Assembly: GCA_016869025.1 (NCBI GenBank)
Contig: VGFA01000004.1
Location: 115,221 to 179,220, forward strand
Direction of reading: 5' to 3'
Length of the DNA: 64,000 nucleotides
Origin: Armatimonadota bacterium
GTDB taxonomy: Bacteria; Sysuimicrobiota; Sysuimicrobiia; Sysuimicrobiales; Humicultoraceae
Below the pieces are notes generated by a model. It ran no database searches, had not been told where the DNA came from, and was given only the letters and a program-made list of their open reading frames with translations. This document shows, one piece after another, positions 43,405 through 51,219 of the stretch. The position numbers and the translations under genes were made by a program. How positions within the stretch are numbered: position 1 is the first letter of the stretch; every line of letters begins with the position of its first letter.

Positions 43405-43820
43405 GCCCCGTATTCCTGGATACCAACGTGCCCATGTATGCCGCCGGCACCGACCACTCGCTCCGCGGCCCGTGTCAGCGGGTGGTGCGGGCGGCCGCCG
43501 AAGGCACGCTGGACGCCGTCACCGATGTCGAGGTGTTCCAGGAGATCCTTTACCGGTACTGGGCAATCGGGCAGCGGCAGGCAGGCCTGGCGGTCTTCGA
43601 CAGCTTCCACCGCATCATGCTCGGCAAGATCCTCCCGGTCGAGCAGGCCGACATCGAGCAGGCCAGAGCCCTGCTCGCGCAGCACGCCGCGCTAAGCCCG
43701 CGGGACGCCATCCATCTGGCCGTAATGGTCACGCGTGGAATCCGCGAGATCATCAGCGCCGATCTGGATTTCGACGCGGTCCCCGGCGTGCAGCGCATCG
43801 ACCCCACGACGTTCGGATGA
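43401..43820 (+). CDS. PIN-domain toxin (VapC-like)
   Basis: A 139-residue PIN-domain ribonuclease. The four acidic positions can be placed: Asp in VFLDTNVPMYAAG, Glu in VEVFQEILYRY, Asp in LSPRDAIHLAVM and Asp in IISADLDFDAV. GTG 43401 overlaps the antitoxin stop by 4 nt, giving coupled translation as in VapBC systems. Family toxins cut tRNA or rRNA; the target here is unknown. Confidence 0.88.
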   Translation: MSPVFLDTNVPMYAAGTDHSLRGPCQRVVRAAAEGTLDAVTDVEVFQEILYRYWAIGQRQAGLAVFDSFHRIMLGKILPVEQADIEQARALLAQHAALSPRDAIHLAVMVTRGIREIISADLDFDAVPGVQRIDPTTFG

Positions 43821-43919
43821 TACCTGACCCGGCCGGGCATATTGCGGCCGGCGCCGGGGTTATAGGACAATGTGCGTTGATCTCCTCAAGCGAGAGGGTT
43901 CCCGGAGGTTTGCTCTGCA

Positions 43920-44141
43920 ATGCCGATCTATGAGTACGTGTGCAACAACTGTGGCAAGAGGTTTGAGCGGCTCGTCTGGAGCAGCACGGCCGCGGACGAG
44001 ATCGTGTGCCCGTCCTGCGGCGAAAGCAACTCGCGCAAGGTGATGTCCACTTTCGGCGTCGGCCGCTCGGCCGGCGGTGGCGGCGCGATCGGCTCGTCCT
44101 GCCCGGCGGCGGCGCCGGGGTGCAGCACCGGCGGCGGCTGA
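43920..44141 (+). CDS. FmdB-type zinc ribbon protein
   Basis: A 73-residue protein of the FmdB regulator-like family. MPIYEYVCNNCGKRFE and CPSCGESNSRKVMS form a CxxC...CxxC zinc ribbon. The tail is Gly-rich with two extra Cys (GSSCPAAAPGCS). GGAGG lies 11 nt before the ATG. A weak promoter (TTGCGG, 18 bp, GACAAT at 43866-43871) may drive it. Function in this family is poorly known. Confidence 0.9.
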   Translation: MPIYEYVCNNCGKRFERLVWSSTAADEIVCPSCGESNSRKVMSTFGVGRSAGGGGAIGSSCPAAAPGCSTGGG

Positions 44142-44169
44142 AGGCTGCAGTAGGGCGGCCGGGCGCCGC

Positions 44170-45711
44170 CTACGGTTCGATCCACCCCCTGGTGCGCTCC
44201 ACGGCGCGCTTCCACCCGCGCAGCGCCGACTCGCGGCGGTCCTCGTCCCAGGCCGGCTCGAAGGTGCGCTCTGCCTTCCACAGGGCGCGCAGTTCTTCTG
44301 TGGACCTGAACGCTCTCGACGCCAGGCCCGCGGCGTAGGCCGCGCCTAGCGCCGTCGTCTCACGCACCGCGGGCCGCACTACCGGCACGCCCAGGATGTC
44401 CGCCTGGAGCTGCATGAGCAGGTCGTTGCCGGTCGCACCGCCGTCCACCTTCAGCACGCTCACCGCGTGATTGCTGTCGGCAACCATCGCGTCGAGCACC
44501 TCGCGACTCTGGAAGCAAATCGCCTCCAGTGTCGCGCGAACCAGGTGCGCCTTCGTCACGAACCGCGTCAACCCCACAACCGCGCCGCGCGCGCTCATGT
44601 CCCAGTGCGGCGCGAACAGGCCGGAGAACGCCGGAACGAAATAGATCCCGCCGGCGTCCCGCACCTGCGCCGCTATCGTCTCGGTCTCGGCCGCGCTTGA
44701 GATCAGGCCCAGGTTGTCGCGCAGCCACTGGACCGCGGCGCCGGTGATCGCCACCGACCCCTCCAGCGCGTAGGCCCGTCCATCGCCGGAATTCTGCGCC
44801 AGGCCGCCCACGCGGGCCGCGCCCAGATCGTACGCGGCCGTGCCGAGCAGCCCGCGCGTGCTGCGCACCGCGACCGCGCCCGCGTGCTGTAGCAGGAACG
44901 AGCCGGTCCCGTATGTGTTCTTGGCCTCACCAGGCGCGAAGCACGCCTGACCCACAAGCGCGGCCTGCTGATCGCCCAGGTCTCCGCACACCGGAATCGC
45001 TTCGCCGAGCGGTCCATCGGCAAGCGTGCTGCCGTAGGGCTCGGCAGCGGCAGAGGGCCGGATCGCGGCCAGCGCGCCGGAGGGGACCATGAAGCGCTCC
45101 AGGAGGACCGGGTCCCACCTCAAGTCGTCGAGGCCGCACAGCAACGTGCGCGAGGCGTTGGTGGGATCGGTCACGTGCGCGCCGCCCGAAGGTCCGCCCG
45201 TCAGGTTCCAGATCACCCAGGTGTCAATCGTGCCGAGGCGGAGATGCCCTGCCGCGGCCAGATCCCGCGCCTCGGGCACGTTCGCCAGCAGCCATCGGAT
45301 CTTCGTCGCCGAGAAGTACGTGCTGATGGGCAGCCCGGTGCGGGCGCGCACGTCGTCTTCCCACCCGGATGCAATCAGCGCCCGGCAGTCGGGCTCTGTT
45401 CGCGTGTCCTGCCAGACGATCGCGTTGTGGACAGGACGGCCGGTGCGAGCGTCCCATGCAACCACGGTCTCGCGCTGGTTGGTGACGCCCACCGCCAGGA
45501 TGCGCCCGCGCGGCGCAGCGGCGATCGCCTCGCGCGCGACCTCCTGCGTGCGCGCCCATATCTCCAGCGCGTCGTGCTCGACCCATCCGGGCTGCGGGTA
45601 GATCTGCCGGTGCTCGCGATAGGCTGAGGCGGCCGCGCGCCCGCTCAGGTCAAAGAGGATGCAGCGTGTTCCGGTCGTGCCCTGGTCAACCGCGGCAAGG
45701 TATTCGTTCAT
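44170..45711 (-). CDS. glpK: Glycerol kinase
   Basis: A 513-residue FGGY-family kinase that phosphorylates glycerol to sn-glycerol-3-phosphate. Motifs are YLAAVDQGTTGTRCILFD, VGVTNQRETVVAWD, NAIVWQDTRT, GDLGDQQAALVGQACF, KNTYGTGSFLLQH and VDGGATGNDLLMQLQADILG. The ATG overlaps the DinB gene stop (ATGA) and has AGGAG 7 nt upstream. Its product would feed the glpD-type enzyme on the other strand. Confidence 0.96.
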   Translation of the reverse strand: MNEYLAAVDQGTTGTRCILFDLSGRAAASAYREHRQIYPQPGWVEHDALEIWARTQEVAREAIAAAPRGRILAVGVTNQRETVVAWDARTGRPVHNAIVWQDTRTEPDCRALIASGWEDDVRARTGLPISTYFSATKIRWLLANVPEARDLAAAGHLRLGTIDTWVIWNLTGGPSGGAHVTDPTNASRTLLCGLDDLRWDPVLLERFMVPSGALAAIRPSAAAEPYGSTLADGPLGEAIPVCGDLGDQQAALVGQACFAPGEAKNTYGTGSFLLQHAGAVAVRSTRGLLGTAAYDLGAARVGGLAQNSGDGRAYALEGSVAITGAAVQWLRDNLGLISSAAETETIAAQVRDAGGIYFVPAFSGLFAPHWDMSARGAVVGLTRFVTKAHLVRATLEAICFQSREVLDAMVADSNHAVSVLKVDGGATGNDLLMQLQADILGVPVVRPAVRETTALGAAYAAGLASRAFRSTEELRALWKAERTFEPAWDEDRRESALRGWKRAVERTRGWIEP

Positions 45712-46316
45712 CTCTCGCTCCTGTGCACGAGTTTCCTGACCCACCTGGCATGCCCCAGGTGGAAGTGGCTGTGCCCGACGACGGCCCAGTAGAGGAGCCA
45801 CGCCCTGGACTTCCCCTTCCACAGATCAACCAGCCTGGTCGCGTTCGGCCTGAAAGCACCCAGGGACGCCGCCTGGTCCACCCTAAGGGGATCCACCACG
45901 CCGTCCAGCGCCTCGGGCGTGAGGCCCCCCACGACTTCCCGCGTCCGCCAGCCTACGCCGGTACGGTACTGACGGAGACCTGGCAGGTCCACCGCGTCGC
46001 TGAACTCACCGACCTCGTCGGAAGTCATCCCGGTGCCGACGTCCCGCTCCGTCACGTTGAGGCGCGGGTAGAAGCCGCCTTCGAACAGCACCTGCGGGCG
46101 ACCTGCCAGGACGACGTTGACGGTCACGTCCTCGATCCGGGTAATGTGCCAGAGCAGCCAGGCGATCGAGTTGAATCCGTGCGGCCTGACCCGAAGCTGC
46201 TCATCGCTCAACCCTCGCACCGCGAACACCTCGAGGGACATCCCGCCCTCGCCGTCCGCCACCTCGGGCAGGTGCACGAGCGCGTGCTCCCGCAGAAAGA
46301 ACTGTAGCGCGTCCAT
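45708..46316 (-). CDS. DinB family protein
   Basis: A 202-residue four-helix-bundle protein of the DinB/YfiT type. Candidate metal His residues lie in SIAWLLWHITRIED and VGHSHFHLGHARWV, the usual triad pattern. DinB proteins include thiol-dependent S-transferases with varied or unknown substrates. ATG 46316 has a very good ribosome site (AAGGAGGG). It is cotranscribed with glpK, but a functional link is not evident. Confidence 0.85.
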   Translation of the reverse strand: MDALQFFLREHALVHLPEVADGEGGMSLEVFAVRGLSDEQLRVRPHGFNSIAWLLWHITRIEDVTVNVVLAGRPQVLFEGGFYPRLNVTERDVGTGMTSDEVGEFSDAVDLPGLRQYRTGVGWRTREVVGGLTPEALDGVVDPLRVDQAASLGAFRPNATRLVDLWKGKSRAWLLYWAVVGHSHFHLGHARWVRKLVHRSER

Positions 46317-46426
46317 GGTTCCCTCCTTGAGGCGCCTACCGATTTCGCCTCCCTGATTCCTACGTGACTCATACCTGCTGGCCGGGGAATTCTCCTGTGT
46401 CGGGCGCGGTTGAGTAAGGAGAGGAC

Positions 46427-46513
46427 ATGGAGCCGCCGGGGGCAAACATAAGAAGACACCCAGGCGATGTCATGAGACGCAGGGTCATCGGACCTGGAGG
46501 TGGGGGATTGTGA
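46427..46513 (+). CDS. Possible 28-codon leader peptide before the secreted MBL gene
   Basis: A short frame (MEPPGANIRRHPGDVMRRR... ending GGGGL) starts with ATG 46427, 5 nt after AAGGAG (46416-46421). It ends in TGA at 46511-46513, overlapping the GTG of the next gene by 4 nt, the coupling style used throughout this genome. It also covers that gene's own ribosome site. No homology is recognised, and it could be a chance frame. Confidence 0.4.
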   Translation: MEPPGANIRRHPGDVMRRRVIGPGGGGL

Positions 46514-47262
46514 AGATCGTCCGTTGGGCGCTGCTCCTGGCACTGGTCACCGTGCTGATGGCATCTCCGGCCGCCGATACGCAGGAGGCCCCGGTTGCGA
46601 TCCGGTACTTCGGGCAGTCGTTCTTTCTGGTCACGTCCGGCGCGCTCCGCATCGCGATTGATCCCTTCGGTGACATCGGGTACCCCTTTCCCTCGGGTGA
46701 AGGCGACGTTGTGCTGGTCACGCACGAGCACAGGGATCACAACAACGTGGGCCTGATAGGCGGCGCGCCCAGGATCCTGCGAGGGCTCACCGATGGCGGG
46801 CGGGAATGGGCGAAGATCTACGAGCGCATCGCAGGGACGCTTTTCTACACGGTGCCCTCGTTCCACGACGACCAGTTCGGGACGGCGCGCGGCCTGAACG
46901 CCATCTTCGTCATGGAAACGGGCGGGCTCCGAATCGCGCATCTCGGGGATCATGGGCAGCCGTTCCTGAGCGAAGGCGTATTGCGCGCCATCGGACGGGT
47001 GGACATCCTGATGATTCCGGTCGGGGGAGCGCCCTTCACGATCGGCGCGCGCGAGGCCACGCACATCGTGGGCCAGATCCATCCCCGCCTGGCTATTCCT
47101 ATGCACTACAGGACCGCGGTCAGGCCCGAATGGCCAGGGACGGATGAACGGCCGTTCCTGGAAGGGAAGCCGAACGTTCGGCGGCTGGGTAGTAACTTGC
47201 TGATCGTCGCGCGCGACCAGCTCCCGGCCACGACGCAGATCGTGGTGATGAACTGGCGCTAG
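46510..47262 (+). CDS. Secreted UlaG-like metallo-beta-lactamase-fold hydrolase
   Basis: A 250-residue protein with a signal peptide (residues ~1-22) and an MBL fold. VLVTHEHRDHNNV is the metal motif, followed by LRIAHLGDHG and the C-terminal IPMHYRTA, as in UlaG-like proteins. Family members cut lactones or phosphoesters, but the export signal is unusual for the cytosolic UlaG enzymes. GTG 46510 has GGAGGTGG about 7-9 nt upstream. Substrate unknown. Confidence 0.8.
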   Translation: MKIVRWALLLALVTVLMASPAADTQEAPVAIRYFGQSFFLVTSGALRIAIDPFGDIGYPFPSGEGDVVLVTHEHRDHNNVGLIGGAPRILRGLTDGGREWAKIYERIAGTLFYTVPSFHDDQFGTARGLNAIFVMETGGLRIAHLGDHGQPFLSEGVLRAIGRVDILMIPVGGAPFTIGAREATHIVGQIHPRLAIPMHYRTAVRPEWPGTDERPFLEGKPNVRRLGSNLLIVARDQLPATTQIVVMNWR

Positions 47263-47295
47263 CCGCGGGGTGGTTTGCCGCGGCGACGGCGTGCT

Positions 47296-48291
47296 CTAGC
47301 CGCGGGCCAGCTCCGTCCTGATCGAGGCAATCACGGCGCGGCCCTCGTCGCTGTCGGTGACGAACTCGATCGCGCCCGGCGAGGACACGCCCAGCCCCAG
47401 CTCGACCGCGCGCCTGATCTGCTCCTGATCGAAGATGCGCCCGTCAGCCACCGGGCTGCCCACACCGTGCATCCGCAGCAGCGCGACGCCCGCGGAGTCG
47501 AGCGCCACGCGATCTGTGCCGGCAAGCACCACCCCGGGCCGCGCCAGCCGTCCGGCCTCGGGGCCAGCGTCCACGAACGCTAGGATTCCATCCAGCACAA
47601 CCATGGCCGGCCGGTAGAGCAGGTTCAGCTCGGCGATGAGCGATCGCTGTCGCGGAGAACCGTGCAGTTCGCGCATGTATTCATAGCCGTCCGGGCCGGT
47701 TCGCGCCACCATGCCGACCGTGTTCTTCAGCGCCATGGTGAACTGGCCGCCGAAGCGATGGGTCTTCAGGCAGCAGGTCGAGATGATGAGGTCTGCCTGC
47801 TCGAACAACGCGGGGTATAGAACACCCCGTTGCCACTGCCCCCGGGGGAGGGAGCGCGCCAGCCACTCGGAAGGCGGGAGGGTCTCCAGGGGCACGACCC
47901 GCACCCCGAGCTCGCGGCCCACTACGTCCAGCCCTTTCTCGCGTATCACCCGGGGCGTGTCGCCCATGCCGCTGCGGTCGGCAACGGTGATCTCGCGAGC
48001 ACCGCCGGTCTTGCAGATCTCGATGAGCGTGCGCAGGGTCTCCTCGTGTGTCGAAGCAGGGAAGGCGTGGCTGCTGTTGAGGTTGGGCTTGATGACGACC
48101 GACCGGCCTGCCATCTGGACAGGGGGCAGGAGGCGGAGCGCTCGCAACACGCCGTCGCGATGGCTGTCGGTCTTGACCAGCGCCACGCGGGCCGACTCTG
48201 AAGCCCAGAGGCGCGCGGGCCACTCCCGCAGTGCGAGCGCGCCTCCCACGGTCGCGGCGGTCTTCAGGAACTTTCGCCGGCTCTGGCGCAC
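47296..48291 (-). CDS. Tat-exported DUF362 protein
   Basis: A 331-residue DUF362 domain protein. The N-terminus RQSRRKFLKTAATVGGAL is a twin-arginine signal, so it is exported folded, likely with a cofactor. The domain shows SVVIKPNLNSSHAFPASTHE, LIISTCCLKTHRFGGQFTMA and the C-terminal LAGTDRVALDSAGVAL. Many DUF362 proteins carry ferredoxin motifs, but none is present here. GTG 48291 has GGGAGGTG upstream. Function unknown. Confidence 0.82.
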   Translation of the reverse strand: MRQSRRKFLKTAATVGGALALREWPARLWASESARVALVKTDSHRDGVLRALRLLPPVQMAGRSVVIKPNLNSSHAFPASTHEETLRTLIEICKTGGAREITVADRSGMGDTPRVIREKGLDVVGRELGVRVVPLETLPPSEWLARSLPRGQWQRGVLYPALFEQADLIISTCCLKTHRFGGQFTMALKNTVGMVARTGPDGYEYMRELHGSPRQRSLIAELNLLYRPAMVVLDGILAFVDAGPEAGRLARPGVVLAGTDRVALDSAGVALLRMHGVGSPVADGRIFDQEQIRRAVELGLGVSSPGAIEFVTDSDEGRAVIASIRTELARG

Positions 48292-48503
48292 GGCAGAACA
48301 CCTCCCTACCGCTGCGGTTCACGCCTGAATTCGGGAGGCGGCCCTCCACCTTCCTGCTTCCCACTATCCTGGCCGCCCTGCTCCCCTGGCTTCCTGGGAT
48401 CCTATGAGGAATCCGTTCGTCCACCGATGCCGCAGGATTGCCCCGGTCCGTACATTGAATGGTACCAGCAGCCAGCCGAACGAACCGGACTGGAGAAAGC
48501 CGC

Positions 48504-48752
48504 ATGGCGCACAAGAGGGCCGGCGCGATCACAATCAACGAGGCCTGGTGCAAGCGGTGTGATATCTGCATCGCCTTCTGCCCGCGGGACGTCCTGGCGG
48601 CCGGCGACGGCGGGATTCCCCGGGTTGTGGATCTTCAGGCCTGCACACTCTGCATGCTCTGCGTGTTGCGGTGCCCTGATTTCGCCGTCGAGGTCACTGA
48701 GGACAAGGAGGTCGCATCAGGCGATGTCGCAGCCGCGACTCATGCAGGGTAA
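48504..48752 (+). CDS. korD: 2-oxoacid:ferredoxin oxidoreductase, ferredoxin (delta) subunit
   Basis: An 82-residue 2x[4Fe-4S] ferredoxin with WCKRCDICIAFCPRDVL and CTLCMLCVLRCPDFAV. It is the electron-accepting subunit of a four-subunit 2-oxoacid:ferredoxin oxidoreductase, encoded first, in the order D-A-B-C. ATG 48504 is preceded by GGAGAAA. Its 3' end overlaps korA by 29 nt. Confidence 0.9.
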   Translation: MAHKRAGAITINEAWCKRCDICIAFCPRDVLAAGDGGIPRVVDLQACTLCMLCVLRCPDFAVEVTEDKEVASGDVAAATHAG

Positions 48753-49821
48753 CGAAGCCTGCGTGGAGGGGGCGCTGGAGGCCGGACTGCAGTTCTTCGC
48801 CGGATACCCGATCACACCGTCCACCGAGATCGCCGAGATGCTGGCCGACCGGCTGCCCCGCTCCGGTGGTTTCTTCATACAGATGGAGGACGAGATAGCC
48901 AGCATGGCCGCCGTGATCGGCGCGTCGCTGGCCGGGATGCGGGCAATGACGGCCACCTCGGGACCCGGCTTCTCACTCAAGCAGGAGAACCTGGGCTACG
49001 CGGCCATCACAGAGACGCCCTGCGTGGTGGTGAACGTCCAGCGGGTGGGCCCCTCCACCGGGATGCCGACATCACCGGCACAAGGTGATGTGATGCAATC
49101 ACGGTGGGGCACTCACGGCGATCATCCCGTGGTTGTGCTCTCACCCTCATCCGTCCTGGAGACGTACATGCTCACCGTGAAGGCCTTCGCGATCGCCGAC
49201 GAGCTGCGCGTGCCCGTGATCCTGCTGACCGACGAGATCACCGGCCACATGCGCGAGCGGGTGGTGCTGCCCGATCCTGGAACCCTCCCGCGTGCCCAGC
49301 GCCCGAGGGCGGGCCAGGCGCCTCCGGACATCCCGCCCATGGAACACTTCGGGGAAGGTCGCAGGGTGATGGTTACCGGGCTGTACCGTGATTCCACCGG
49401 CTTCTGGACCGAAAGCCCAGAGGAGGCCGACCGGCTTGTCAGGCGGCTGGCCGGCAAGGTGGAGAGCCGGGCGGAGCAGTTGACCATGGTTGAACGCTGG
49501 CATCTGGACGACGCGCAGGTCGTTGTGGTGGCGTACGGATGCGTGGCCCGTTCGGCCCAACGGGCCGTGCACCTGGCCCGCGAGCGAGGCCGCCGCGTAG
49601 GCATGCTGCGCCTCTCATGCCTGTGGCCGTTCCCCGGTCACGAGATCGAGGCGGTCGCCAAGCGAGCGGACTGCATCCTGGTCCCCGAGATGAACCTCGG
49701 CCAGATTGTTGGCGAGGTGGAGCGGGCCGCCTGCGGCCGGTGCAGGGTCATCGGGTATCACCGCGTGGATTCGGAACTCATCCGGCCCGAGGAACTGCTT
49801 CCTGTGCTGGAGGGGGTGTAG
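48724..49821 (+). CDS. korA: 2-oxoacid:ferredoxin oxidoreductase alpha subunit
   Basis: A 365-residue alpha subunit (pyrimidine-binding domain plus transketolase C-terminal domain) of a KorA-type enzyme that converts a 2-oxoacid (2-oxoglutarate or similar) and CoA to acyl-CoA, CO2 and reduced ferredoxin. MQGNEACVEGALEAGLQFF, AGYPITPSTEIAEML, ATSGPGFSLKQENLGYA and CVVVNVQRVGPSTGMPT are typical. The gene starts 29 nt inside korD. The GGAGG before it is about 12 nt away, so translational coupling with korD may matter. Confidence 0.92.
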   Translation: MSQPRLMQGNEACVEGALEAGLQFFAGYPITPSTEIAEMLADRLPRSGGFFIQMEDEIASMAAVIGASLAGMRAMTATSGPGFSLKQENLGYAAITETPCVVVNVQRVGPSTGMPTSPAQGDVMQSRWGTHGDHPVVVLSPSSVLETYMLTVKAFAIADELRVPVILLTDEITGHMRERVVLPDPGTLPRAQRPRAGQAPPDIPPMEHFGEGRRVMVTGLYRDSTGFWTESPEEADRLVRRLAGKVESRAEQLTMVERWHLDDAQVVVVAYGCVARSAQRAVHLARERGRRVGMLRLSCLWPFPGHEIEAVAKRADCILVPEMNLGQIVGEVERAACGRCRVIGYHRVDSELIRPEELLPVLEGV

Positions 49822-49823
49822 AG

Positions 49824-50654
49824 TTGGAGGAAATGCGCTTCCTGCGCCGCGAGTACCTGCCGCACATCTGGTGCGTCGGCTGCGGCCACGGAATCGTCCT
49901 GGGCGCGGTCACCAGGGCAATGGAACGGGCCGGCGTGGACCAGGACCGCACGGTCGTGGTCTCCGGTATCGGCTGCTCGTCCCGCGCGGTGGGTTACATG
50001 AACATGGATGCCCTGCACACGACCCACGGCCGTGCCCTGGCCTTCGCCACCGGCGTCAAGCTGGCCCGTCCCGACCTCCGAGTGGTGGTGCTGGCCGGAG
50101 ACGGCGATCTCGCCGCCATCGGCGGCAACCACCTGATCCATGCTGCCCGGCGCAACATCGGGATCACAACCGTGTGCTTCAACAACGGAATCTACGGGAT
50201 GACGAGCGGCCAGTACTCACCGCTGACACCGGCGGGTTATCGCACGACCACTTCGCCCTTCGGCCACCTCGAGCGCGATTTCGACCTGTGCCGCCTCGTA
50301 CAGGCCGCCGGGGCCACGTACGTCGCCCGGAGCACGGCCTACCACGTGCACCAGACGATCACCTACGTGACGCGCGCCCTGAGCCACGACGGGTTCTCCT
50401 TCGTGGAGGTGTTCTCGCCGTGCCCGACCTACTTCGGGCGGAACAACCGGATGGGTGAGCCCGTCAAGATGATGCAGTGGTTGCACGATGGCACCGTGCA
50501 GGCAGGGCAGGCCGCCAGGATGACCCCGGAAGAACTGCGAGGCCGTGTGGTCATCGGCGAGTTCCACCGGACCCAAGAGGTGCCAGAGTATGCCCGATCG
50601 TACCGAGACATGATCGCCCGCCTCGCCGAGGGCGGTGATCAACGTGCGCAGTAG
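49824..50654 (+). CDS. korB: 2-oxoacid:ferredoxin oxidoreductase beta subunit
   Basis: A 276-residue TPP-binding subunit. WCVGCGHGIVLGAV, VSGIGCSSRAVGYM and the TPP/Mg motif VVLAGDGDLAAIGGNHLIHA with FNNGIYGMTSGQYSP fit KorB. The start is TTG 49824, 7 nt after GGAGGGGG. The later in-frame ATG at 49833 has a ribosome site only 2 nt away and is less likely. It overlaps korC by 20 nt. Confidence 0.92.
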   Translation: MEEMRFLRREYLPHIWCVGCGHGIVLGAVTRAMERAGVDQDRTVVVSGIGCSSRAVGYMNMDALHTTHGRALAFATGVKLARPDLRVVVLAGDGDLAAIGGNHLIHAARRNIGITTVCFNNGIYGMTSGQYSPLTPAGYRTTTSPFGHLERDFDLCRLVQAAGATYVARSTAYHVHQTITYVTRALSHDGFSFVEVFSPCPTYFGRNNRMGEPVKMMQWLHDGTVQAGQAARMTPEELRGRVVIGEFHRTQEVPEYARSYRDMIARLAEGGDQRAQ

Positions 50655-51219
50655 CCGCTGGGAGGCCACCCTGGCAGGGTCCGGAGGCCAGGGCCTCATC
50701 ACGGCCGGGATCATCCTGGCCGAGGCCGCGGTGCTGGCCGGGCTCAACGCCGTGCAGACTCAGTCGTACGGGCCGGAGTCCCGCGGCGGCGCCACCCGCG
50801 CCGAGGTAGTGATTGCCGACGGCGAGATAGACTACCCCAAGGTCACCAACCCGGACGCACTGCTGGTGCTGACCTCCGAGGCACACCGGCGGTACGGCCG
50901 CAGGCTCAAGGAGGGAGGCCTGCTGGTGGCTGACCTGGATCTGGTGGGTGAGGTCCCCTCCGGGCCCTATCGTCTCGTGCGTGTGCCCATCACCCGCATC
51001 GCCAGGGAAGAACTGGGGCGCGAGATCGTCGCCAACATCGTGGCCCTGGGCGTGCTGGCGGCGCTGACACATGTGGTCCCCACAGAGGCGCTGGAACGGG
51101 CCGTGCTTGAGCGGGTCCCCGCTGGAACCGAGGAGTTGAACCGCCTGGCGCTGGGGCGCGGTATGGAGGCAGGCCGGCAGGCAGAGGCTTCGGGAACCGG
51201 TCCGGCGGAGCGAGGATGA
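50635..51219 (+). CDS. korC: 2-oxoacid:ferredoxin oxidoreductase gamma subunit
   Basis: A 194-residue gamma subunit. WEATLAGSGGQGLITAGIIL, QSYGPESRGGATRAEVVI and the domain end are typical of KorC/PorG proteins. GTG 50635 begins within korB, and the stop overlaps the next gene (ATGA). It completes a D-A-B-C enzyme. Substrate preference (2-oxoglutarate or another 2-oxoacid) cannot be set by sequence reading alone. Confidence 0.92.
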   Translation: MINVRSSRWEATLAGSGGQGLITAGIILAEAAVLAGLNAVQTQSYGPESRGGATRAEVVIADGEIDYPKVTNPDALLVLTSEAHRRYGRRLKEGGLLVADLDLVGEVPSGPYRLVRVPITRIAREELGREIVANIVALGVLAALTHVVPTEALERAVLERVPAGTEELNRLALGRGMEAGRQAEASGTGPAERG

